Shown here: positions 38,192 to 44,190 of the stretch, piece by piece | Position numbering within the stretch: position 1 is the stretch's first letter | Layout: each line of letters starts with the position of its first letter | NCBI GenBank assembly: GCA_937858935.1 | Contig: CALLZX010000460.1 | Location: forward strand, 1-44,190 | Direction: 5' to 3' | From: an uncultured Ignavibacteriales bacterium | GTDB lineage: Bacteria > Bacteroidota > Ignavibacteria > Ignavibacteriales > Ignavibacteriaceae | Length of the DNA: 44,190 bases | Notes under the pieces: generated by a model | What the model saw: only the letters and a program-made list of their open reading frames with translations | Told to the model about the DNA's origin: nothing | Databases searched by the model: none | Program-made: the position numbers and the translations under genes

Positions 38192-39346
38192 ATGAGTACC
38201 CAATTAAAATTATCTTCAAAGCTTCCAGATGTAAAGACAAGTATTTTTGCTATAATGTCTAAAATGGCAAACGAATATAATGCGATTAATCTTTCACAAG
38301 GCTTCCCGGATTTTAATTGTTCAGAACAACTTATTGAACTCGTTCATCATTTTATGAAAAATGGTAACAATCAATATGCTCCAATGCAGGGAACATTTGA
38401 ACTTAGAAAACAAATTTCTTTGAAAGTTAAAAGAGATTATGGACGCGAATACAATCCTGAAAATGAAATAACAGTAACTGCGGGTGCAACACAGGCTCTT
38501 TATACAGCATTTTCAGCTTTAGTAAATAAAGGCGATGAAGTAATTATTTTTGAACCTGCGTACGATTCTTATCTTCCGGCAATAATTGCACATGGTGGAA
38601 TTCCTATTACAATTAAACTTAATGCAAGTGATTTTAGCATCCCTTGGCAAGAAGTTGAAAAATCAATAACTAAAAAAACTAAATGTATTGTATTTAACTC
38701 TCCACACAATCCCACTGGAGCTATTCTAAATGAGTCTGATATTTTACAACTTGAACGGATTGTTAAAAACACTAATATTTTTCTTATAAGCGATGAAGTT
38801 TATGAGCATATAATTTTTGATAATCAGAAACATCTAAGTTTTACTGGATACAATGAACTTGCAAAGAGAAGTTTCATAATTTCATCCTTTGGAAAGACTT
38901 TTCATACTACCGGATGGAAGATGGGTTATTGTTGTGCCCCTGAAAATCTTACAACAGAATTCAGAAAGTTTCATCAGTTTATAGTTTTTACTGTCAATAC
39001 TCCAATTCAATTAGCGGTGGCTGAATTTCTGAAAGATGTAACCAACATTTATTCACTCCCCCATTTTTATCAAGCTAAACGAGATCTATTTTCTTCATTT
39101 ATAAAAAATTCAAAATTTATTTTAAAAAATTGTGATGGCACATATTTCCAACTGTTAGATTACTCTAGAATATCTGATAAAAATGATTTTGAATTTTCAG
39201 AATGTCTCACTAAAGAAATTGGTGTTGCAGTTATCCCTATTTCACCATTTTATAAGGATGGAAGTAATAATAAACTTATTCGAGTATGTTTTGCTAAAAG
39301 AGATGAAGTGCTAAAAGAAGCTGCGGAAAAACTAGTTGCTATTTAA
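38192..39346 (+). CDS. Class I/II aminotransferase (methionine/kynurenine aminotransferase-like)
   Basis: A 384-residue PLP enzyme. It shows INLSQGFPDF at 32-41, TAGATQALYTAF, FEPAYDSY, the NSPHNPTG motif at 169-176, DEVYEH at 201-206, and the PLP lysine in SSFGKTF (Lys235) followed by TGWKMGY. The pattern is that of the YbdL/kynurenine aminotransferase group, which uses methionine, glutamine or aromatic amino acids with 2-oxo acids. The exact substrate is not decidable. It is 7 bp downstream of the Sel1 gene and probably co-transcribed with it. Confidence 0.92.
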   Translation: MSTQLKLSSKLPDVKTSIFAIMSKMANEYNAINLSQGFPDFNCSEQLIELVHHFMKNGNNQYAPMQGTFELRKQISLKVKRDYGREYNPENEITVTAGATQALYTAFSALVNKGDEVIIFEPAYDSYLPAIIAHGGIPITIKLNASDFSIPWQEVEKSITKKTKCIVFNSPHNPTGAILNESDILQLERIVKNTNIFLISDEVYEHIIFDNQKHLSFTGYNELAKRSFIISSFGKTFHTTGWKMGYCCAPENLTTEFRKFHQFIVFTVNTPIQLAVAEFLKDVTNIYSLPHFYQAKRDLFSSFIKNSKFILKNCDGTYFQLLDYSRISDKNDFEFSECLTKEIGVAVIPISPFYKDGSNNKLIRVCFAKRDEVLKEAAEKLVAI

Positions 39347-39350
39347 TGAG

Positions 39351-39368
39351 TTATAAATCGATTTATAA
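39351..39368. other. Perfect 18-bp AT-rich palindrome
   Basis: TTATAAATCGATTTATAA is a perfect inverted repeat centred on ATCGAT, 4 bp after the aminotransferase stop. It lies between convergent genes, so it is not an obvious operator. It may be chance in AT-rich DNA or part of a bidirectional 3' structure. Confidence 0.35.
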
Positions 39369-39369
39369 A

Positions 39370-39387
39370 AGGAATGAAATTATTCCT
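39370..39387 (-). terminator. Weak terminator of the UMF1 transporter gene
   Basis: AGGAAT (39370-39375) and ATTCCT (39382-39387) form a 6-bp stem with a 6-nt loop 9 bp past the transporter stop. On the minus strand it is followed by TTTTAT. The stem is short, so the call is tentative. It could serve both convergent genes. Confidence 0.4.
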
Positions 39388-39396
39388 GCTTAATGA

Positions 39397-40647
39397 TTAA
39401 TTCACATAATCCGGATCCTTAACCTGCGTTAGTATTATTAGCCCGACAACAAAGAATAAACCAATAGATATAATAGCTAAACGCTGATCACCTGAAATGA
39501 AGCTGACCAATCCAAAAACCAATGGACCAATAACTGCAGAACTTTTTCCAAAGAAAGAATAAAACCCAAAAAACTCTGTTTTCTTTTCTGGCGGAGTTAG
39601 CTTACTCATTAAACTTCTACTTGTTGATTGACTTGAACCCATTGCTGCCCCGGCTATAAGTCCAACAATATAAAATCCATTCTTATCCTGGACTAAGAAA
39701 GCAATTAAGACTGTAATTAACCACATAATCAAAGTGATCATAATGGTTTTTTTCTGGCCAATAGAATCAGCAACAATTCCGAGTAAAACAGAACCCGCAA
39801 TTGCAGTTGTTTGTACAGTCAGAAAAAATATTAGTAACTCAGTCTCTGAAAAACCTAAAGTCGTACTGGCATAATTACCGGAGAAAAATATTATTGTGTT
39901 CACTCCTTCGATGTAAAAAAAATATGCAAGTAAAAAAGTTGCTAGGTTTTTATAATTCTTTAAGTGGGATAAAGTACCCCATACTCGTGTAACACCAATT
40001 TTAAAGTAAGATTCGTGTTCGACTATTTTTTTTCTGTTATCCTTTAAGTAAATAAACAGTGGTAAAGAAAATATCAAAAAGAAAAGAGCAGCAATTGGAA
40101 AAGATTCTTTAATCATTTCTGCTTGAATGAAAGGATAAATTATTGCAAGCGTTGCTAGCGATCCTAAATACCCCATTGCAAATCCATAACCACTAACTCT
40201 TCCATAATTTTTGGGCTCTGTTAGTTCAGGAAGAAAGGAATCATAAAAAACCAACCCTGCTTCAAATCCAACATTAGCAAGAATAAAAATTAGAACTCCC
40301 ATTAACACATTACCACTTCCAACAAAATAAAGTGATGAAGTTGCAGCAATACAAAGAAGAGTAAAGAATAATAAAAATCTTTTTTTACCTGCAGAATAAT
40401 CAGCTATAGCTCCTAATATCGGTGAGATTACAGCTGTTATTATCATAGCAATACTTGTTCCGAGCGACCAATACAAATCCCCGATAGGCTGACCTTGCGC
40501 TACAATTTTTTTGAAATAAACCGCATAAAGAAATGTTACTACAACAATTGAAAATGAAGTATTTGCAAAATCAAAAAGAGTCCAGACAAATATTTTTTTC
40601 TTACCTGTCATCGGAGCGTTTGGGTTGATTCTTAGAGACTGTTTCAT
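39397..40647 (-). CDS. MFS transporter, UMF1/Atg22-like
   Basis: A 416-residue protein with 12 predicted membrane spans. FVWTLFDFANTSFSIVVVTFLYAVYF at the N-terminus, GAIADYSAGKKRFLLFFTLL, GYGFAMGYLGSLATLAIIYP and MGSSQSTSRSLMSKLTPPEKKTEFFGFYSFFGKSSAVIGPL are typical of the UMF1 family related to vacuolar Atg22 amino-acid effluxers. The start at 40647 has an SD-like GGAAGAGG and overlaps the end of nusB by 47 bp; an alternative Met13 (40611) would reduce this to 11 bp. Transported substrate is unknown. Confidence 0.88.
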   Translation of the reverse strand: MKQSLRINPNAPMTGKKKIFVWTLFDFANTSFSIVVVTFLYAVYFKKIVAQGQPIGDLYWSLGTSIAMIITAVISPILGAIADYSAGKKRFLLFFTLLCIAATSSLYFVGSGNVLMGVLIFILANVGFEAGLVFYDSFLPELTEPKNYGRVSGYGFAMGYLGSLATLAIIYPFIQAEMIKESFPIAALFFLIFSLPLFIYLKDNRKKIVEHESYFKIGVTRVWGTLSHLKNYKNLATFLLAYFFYIEGVNTIIFFSGNYASTTLGFSETELLIFFLTVQTTAIAGSVLLGIVADSIGQKKTIMITLIMWLITVLIAFLVQDKNGFYIVGLIAGAAMGSSQSTSRSLMSKLTPPEKKTEFFGFYSFFGKSSAVIGPLVFGLVSFISGDQRLAIISIGLFFVVGLIILTQVKDPDYVN

Positions 40648-41095
40648 CGACCAAACCTCTTCCTGTTTTAGTCAATCTACCGGCAGTTTTTTCATCGGAT
40701 AAAATGGCATCTAGAATACCATTGATAAATTTACCGCTGCCAGCTGTGCTAAACTCCTTTGCAATTTCAATTGCTTCGTTTATTGATACTTTAGGCGGTA
40801 TGTCCGGAAAGTATAACAATTCACAAATCGCCATTCTTAAAAGAATTTTGTCTATCAGAGCAATACGCCCCATCTCCCAATTACTGACTCTTTCTTCAAT
40901 TTTTTGATCTAGTTCTTTTTTATGTATCAACACTCTGTTCACAAGATCTTCACCATATTTTCTATCATTTTCTTCCCCAACTTCTCCTAAAACACTTTTT
41001 GTAAGAGCCATTAAATTTTCATTATTCATATCATAAGCATATAAAATCTGTAAAACCTTTTCCCTTACTACTCTTCGCTTGAATACTGCAGACAT
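40601..41095 (-). CDS. nusB: Transcription antitermination factor NusB
   Basis: A 164-residue protein with RRVVREKVLQILYAYDMN at the N-terminus and the helical body IALIDKILLRMAICELLYFPDIPPKVSINEAIEIAKEFSTAGSGKFINGILDAIL, which is the NusB/RsmB fold signature. It binds boxA RNA with NusE in antitermination of rRNA transcription. A basic C-terminal extension of about 30 residues (KTAGRLTKTGRGLVDETVSKN) goes beyond the usual end and overlaps the transporter gene start. Confidence 0.93.
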   Translation of the reverse strand: MSAVFKRRVVREKVLQILYAYDMNNENLMALTKSVLGEVGEENDRKYGEDLVNRVLIHKKELDQKIEERVSNWEMGRIALIDKILLRMAICELLYFPDIPPKVSINEAIEIAKEFSTAGSGKFINGILDAILSDEKTAGRLTKTGRGLVDETVSKNQPKRSDDR

Positions 41096-41126
41096 TGTTT
41101 TCTCCTGTAAATCCTATACTATTTTA

Positions 41127-42155
41127 TCAAATGGCAAAAAGCCAAAATACTGTTAAAGCTAAAGCTTCTCTTGTTTTATTGTATAATGCTTTCTCAAAGC
41201 TTTGAGAAAGTTCAGATGCAGAAACTTGAATTTCAATTTCATGAAATTTAGCTATTTCTAAAACTCTAACTAAATGATAGCCATCTGATATAACAATTAC
41301 ATTTCTATTTGATCTTGAAATCAATTTTTTCTTAATATATTGAATTTGTTCATTCGTCGAAGTAGACTCTTTCTCAAGAAAGATCTCTGATGCTTTAGAA
41401 TCTTTACTCTCAATATATTTCAATGCAACTTCTGATTCAGTTAATTCACCGGGCGCATTACTGCCGGTAAGATAAATTTGGGAAATTTTATTCTGCTTAT
41501 ACAATGATAATGCTTTATCAACGCGGCCAGCAAGAGATGGACTGGGTTTATTGCCTGACCAGACTGCTGCCCCAAGTACAACACCAACATTATTATTTCC
41601 GTCTTTTATCAATGCATCGTCAAATACGGCTTCTTTTCCAATTATGTAGAGAAACACAACCATTAAAATCAATAACATAGATACTGCAGAATTAAACATC
41701 GCCCTAATCATAATAACATTTTTTACTTTGAAAATGCTTAACCAAACAAGAAAAATCAAAACAAGATAAGTAAATGTGTATAAGACAAAAATGGCACCAA
41801 TTAATAATTCATCACCAGTTTGACCAGAATAATAAATTTCTTTGAATGGTAAAGAAATGAGTTTTGATATATAAATGGCAACTAGAAAAAATTGGTTTAA
41901 TATAAAAAATGGGACGAAATTCTTGATGTCGAATATTAAATCCTTCTTTACCACCATAATTAATATTCCAGTAATAAGCATAACTGTAAAAAAAATATTA
42001 CTCAGATTACCAAAATTTGTTAGATCATAATCACCAATTGTTAAGTTTTGATTTTGATATTTGAGAAGGGAAAGAAATGCCAGATTTAATATGATAATTA
42101 GAATAACTACTAGTGGAAGTTTGAATATTTTACTTTTTTTATTCTTAATCATCAT
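41127..42155 (-). CDS. DUF218/YdcF-SanA-like membrane protein
   Basis: A 342-residue protein with about five N-terminal membrane spans (to about residue 175), then a DUF218 domain: VGVVLGAAVWSGNKPSPSLAGRVDKALSLYKQNKISQIYLTGSNAPGELTESEVALKYI, EKESTSTNEQIQYIKKKLI and VIVISDGYHLVRVLEIAKF. The conserved Gly, Arg, Glu-Ser-Thr-Asn and His residues are intact. Proteins of this group (ElyC, SanA) affect envelope integrity and lipid-carrier metabolism in other bacteria. The role here is not known. It follows a gene-poor 140 bp and precedes nusB by 31 bp. Confidence 0.85.
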   Translation of the reverse strand: MMIKNKKSKIFKLPLVVILIIILNLAFLSLLKYQNQNLTIGDYDLTNFGNLSNIFFTVMLITGILIMVVKKDLIFDIKNFVPFFILNQFFLVAIYISKLISLPFKEIYYSGQTGDELLIGAIFVLYTFTYLVLIFLVWLSIFKVKNVIMIRAMFNSAVSMLLILMVVFLYIIGKEAVFDDALIKDGNNNVGVVLGAAVWSGNKPSPSLAGRVDKALSLYKQNKISQIYLTGSNAPGELTESEVALKYIESKDSKASEIFLEKESTSTNEQIQYIKKKLISRSNRNVIVISDGYHLVRVLEIAKFHEIEIQVSASELSQSFEKALYNKTREALALTVFWLFAI

Positions 42156-42273
42156 TTCAATGAATTATTTGTTTTGAGTAATTATCAGAATTACCACTTA
42201 AAAAATACAAATTATAGAACCACAAAAAAATTAAATTAGGGTAATAATATGATTGGTAAAAAACGGGTAAAAA

Positions 42274-42294
42274 AAGGCGTCTTTTAGACGCCTT
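42274..42294 (-). terminator. Rho-independent terminator of the TonB gene
   Basis: AAGGCGTCT (42274-42282) and AGACGCCTT (42286-42294) form a 9-bp stem with a 3-nt loop, 5 bp past the stop codon. On the minus strand it is followed by a run of T residues (A-run at 42269-42273). It is the strongest terminator in this half of the window. Confidence 0.92.
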
Positions 42295-42298
42295 AAAA

Positions 42299-42958
42299 TT
42301 ATTGAAGTTTAAATACTACAGGTATAGAAACCTGAACTCTAACTGCTTTACCTCTTTGCTTGCCAGGTTTAAATTTGGTTTTCTTAACAGCGTCTAAAGC
42401 TGCTTCGTCACATCCCGCTCCAATTCCTTTGATAATCTTAGCATCAGTAACATTACCAGATTCATCAACGAAAGCAAGAACATAAACTTTTCCTTCAACA
42501 CCAGCTCTCTTAGCTATTTCAGGGTAAACAATCTTTTTCTGAATTTCGCCAATTCCACCGATTGGTTCTGGCATTTCTTCAACCGCTACAAAGTAAACTG
42601 GTTCTTCTTCAACTATTTTTTTATCCTCTTTTGGAGGTGGTGGTGGAGCATCTACTTGCTCATTGATATCAATTTCTGTGTCACCAATCTCTATATCTTC
42701 CAAAACGTCAGAAGATGGTGCTTCAATCGGAATTGGAGGTTTTGGTGGAGGAGGTGGTCGATTTTCCTGTTTAGTCTGATCGATTTGCTCAACTTGGAAA
42801 AGTTCCTGAGTTCCCTCAGAAACAACTTCACCGCCTTTTAGATCTGGAAAAAACTTAAACGCTACGATTAATAAAGCTAAAGCAACAATTAAACTGATCT
42901 CAAATACTTTTTTGTATTTGGCCATCAGGTCTGCTTTTTTTGTTTTTACAATTGCCAT
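42299..42958 (-). CDS. TonB-family energy transducer
   Basis: A 219-residue protein with one N-terminal membrane span (about 21-40, ISLIVALALLIVAFKFF), a proline-rich periplasmic linker (NRPPPPPKPPIP, DAPPPPPKEDKK) and a C-terminal TonB domain (EPIGGIGEIQKKIVYPEIAKRAGVEGKVYVLAFVDESGNVTDAKIIKGIGAGCDEAALDAVKKTKFKPG). It transmits the proton-motive force to outer-membrane receptors. An SD (TAGGAG) precedes the ATG. It is monocistronic between a promoter side of about 90 bp and a strong terminator. It may power the receptor encoded at 7034-10039, though such genomes carry several transducers. Confidence 0.93.
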   Translation of the reverse strand: MAIVKTKKADLMAKYKKVFEISLIVALALLIVAFKFFPDLKGGEVVSEGTQELFQVEQIDQTKQENRPPPPPKPPIPIEAPSSDVLEDIEIGDTEIDINEQVDAPPPPPKEDKKIVEEEPVYFVAVEEMPEPIGGIGEIQKKIVYPEIAKRAGVEGKVYVLAFVDESGNVTDAKIIKGIGAGCDEAALDAVKKTKFKPGKQRGKAVRVQVSIPVVFKLQ

Positions 42959-43052
42959 AATTCTTTACTCCTAACTTGCAATTAGTGTTGCTAAACTAAT
43001 AATGAGTTTTTCGATTGTCAAATGATTTTTCAAGTCTTTTACAATAATAATT

Positions 43053-43481
43053 TTAAAAAGTTCCCACTTTTAATTTGGATTTTTCAATTTCATTTTGTTT
43101 AAACTTTTTAATAAGATATCCGGTTATCAAAACAGCTATTAAAGAACCAGAGAAATCTGCAACCCAGTCCAAAAACTCAGCACTTCTTCCTGGAACAAAC
43201 ATTTGATGAATTTCATCCAGCAATCCATATGTAGAAGCAATTAATAAAGTAAAAATTCCTGGATAATTACTAAATAATTTTAATTTGTTCTGGAAATGTA
43301 AATTCAGATAAAGAAAAACACTTAGCAGTCCATAAGCACCAAAATGATTAACTTTGTCACTAATATCAGTCGTTATTGCCATACCGGATGGAAGTGATGT
43401 TAAAATGAACAGGATTATCCAATAAATTATTAGAGGTAAATGGATAAGATATTTTTTGTGGGACCAAAGGTAACTATACAA
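43053..43481 (-). CDS. VanZ-like membrane protein
   Basis: A 142-residue protein with four membrane spans. DKVNHFGAYGLLSVFLYL and STYGLLDEIHQMFVPGRSAEFLDWVADFSGSLIAV are the VanZ-family signatures, including the DEIHQ and PGR motifs. VanZ gives low-level teicoplanin resistance in enterococci, but stand-alone homologues are widespread and not resistance markers. The start overlaps the end of the NAD(P)HX dehydratase gene by 8 bp, so they are coupled. Confidence 0.88.
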   Translation of the reverse strand: MYSYLWSHKKYLIHLPLIIYWIILFILTSLPSGMAITTDISDKVNHFGAYGLLSVFLYLNLHFQNKLKLFSNYPGIFTLLIASTYGLLDEIHQMFVPGRSAEFLDWVADFSGSLIAVLITGYLIKKFKQNEIEKSKLKVGTF

Positions 43482-44190
43482 TACTTTCCTCTAAAAATTT
43501 TACAGCAGAAGGATAGTTATTCATTATATCTGAAGCAAGGTAGTTTGAGATTGGCTTTTTATTAAGAAGCAAATCTGCAGATAAACTATGTAGATAAACT
43601 CCGGCTATTGCTGCATTTTCTGGATTTTTATTTTGTGATAATAATCCAGCAATAATTCCAGTTAACACATCACCAGAACCATACTTTGCCATCCCACTGT
43701 TACCAGTTGTGTTGATTAATGCTTCGCCTTCAGGATTAAAAATAATTGTAGGTGCGCCTTTTAAGACTAATATACATTTATGATTGATTGCAAAATCTCT
43801 TCCGTAACTCAAAACGTCTTTTTCAATCAATTCAGATTCTATACCAATCATTTGTGAAAACTCTCCTAAATGCGGAGTAAGAATACAATTTTTAAGGTTT
43901 ACCTTTTCTAAAAACACTTTATCTAATGCAAATAATGCATCAGCATCTATTACTGCAAACTTAAATTTTTGATCATGCACTAACCGTTGAACTGCTTTTA
44001 CTGTATCAACTTCCCTGCCTAAACCTGGGCCAACAGCGACTACATCAGCCCATTTAATTTTTTGTTGAAGTGTTTTTAAAGCTTCATCATCAAAATATTT
44101 TGATTTTTCATTTCCATAAGATTCTACAACAACTTCAAGCAGATTTTTATGAATCAGCTTTTTTGTGCTTTCAGGAATTGTAAGAATTGA
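43474..44190 (-). CDS. nnrD: NAD(P)HX dehydratase (5' end beyond window)
   Basis: The frame is open from the window edge for 238 codons and ends at 43474, so it is the C-terminal part of a longer protein. A GTG inside it (43980) is not the start, because conserved sequence continues upstream (IKWADVVAVGPGLGRE). The carbohydrate-kinase-like dehydratase domain shows VIDADAL, NCILTPHLGEF and NSGMAKYGSGDVLTGIIAGLLSQN, with the catalytic GSGD Asp. The enzyme repairs hydrated NADH and NADPH using ADP or ATP. In many bacteria an epimerase domain is fused at the N-terminus; whether it is here lies outside the window. Confidence 0.93.
   Translation of the reverse strand, partial: SILTIPESTKKLIHKNLLEVVVESYGNEKSKYFDDEALKTLQQKIKWADVVAVGPGLGREVDTVKAVQRLVHDQKFKFAVIDADALFALDKVFLEKVNLKNCILTPHLGEFSQMIGIESELIEKDVLSYGRDFAINHKCILVLKGAPTIIFNPEGEALINTTGNSGMAKYGSGDVLTGIIAGLLSQNKNPENAAIAGVYLHSLSADLLLNKKPISNYLASDIMNNYPSAVKFLEESIV

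Noticed and set aside
43053-43481. VanZ-like gene considered as a glycopeptide-resistance determinant
   Set aside because: No vanHAX-type genes are nearby, and stand-alone VanZ homologues are common membrane proteins.

Overview
The window is about 44 kb of AT-rich DNA that looks like a chromosome segment of an Ignavibacteria/Melioribacter-type bacterium (Bacteroidota/Chlorobi lineage). The evidence is C-terminal secretion tags with the NYPNPFNPST signature on two secreted proteins (type IX secretion), a TonB-dependent receptor with an N-terminal carboxypeptidase-like domain, the DUF2851, UMF1 and BFN-UVR families, and many genes with weak or no Shine-Dalgarno sequence. This assignment is inferred from protein families; no rRNA is present.

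Region 1 (1-12370, all minus strand) is a pectin-utilisation locus. A PL10 pectate lyase and an esterase form one unit. A second unit runs TonB-dependent receptor, T9SS-tagged beta-helix protein, T9SS-tagged PL9 pectate lyase, GH28 polygalacturonase lipoprotein, GH105 unsaturated-galacturonyl hydrolase lipoprotein, LacI-family regulator (cut by the window edge). A near-perfect 24-bp palindrome with a central CG lies in front of the receptor gene and is a good candidate operator for that LacI protein. No SusD partner is present.

Region 2 (12371-13100) holds two divergent tRNA-Ser genes (GGA and CGA anticodons), a possible insertion-sequence relic and a strong terminator.

Region 3 (13122-17121, minus) is a four-gene electron-transfer cluster: tetraheme cytochrome c554-like protein, outer-membrane beta-barrel, 14-heme cytochrome, and a 7-heme lipoprotein with one CX4CH site. 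The layout is that of a porin-cytochrome conduit across the outer membrane, though the individual sequences do not look like the textbook Mtr or Omb/Omc proteins. This is the most interesting part of the window.

Region 4 (17291-22244) contains a small SET-domain protein, ClpS, EtfB-EtfA, a BFN nuclease-like protein with a UVR tail, and a DUF2851 protein.

Region 5 (22384-33975, minus) is a long housekeeping cluster: pyrG, a TPR protein, purN, purH, mreB, mreC, mreD, PBP2, rodA, pyrF. Several junctions overlap by 4-11 bp, so nucleotide synthesis and cell-elongation genes probably share transcripts.

Region 6 (34052-44190) holds a membrane SpoIIE/PP2C phosphatase, a Sel1-repeat protein, a class I aminotransferase, a UMF1-type transporter, nusB, a DUF218 membrane protein, a TonB-type energy transducer with its terminator, a VanZ-like protein and the 3' part of an NAD(P)HX dehydratase gene.
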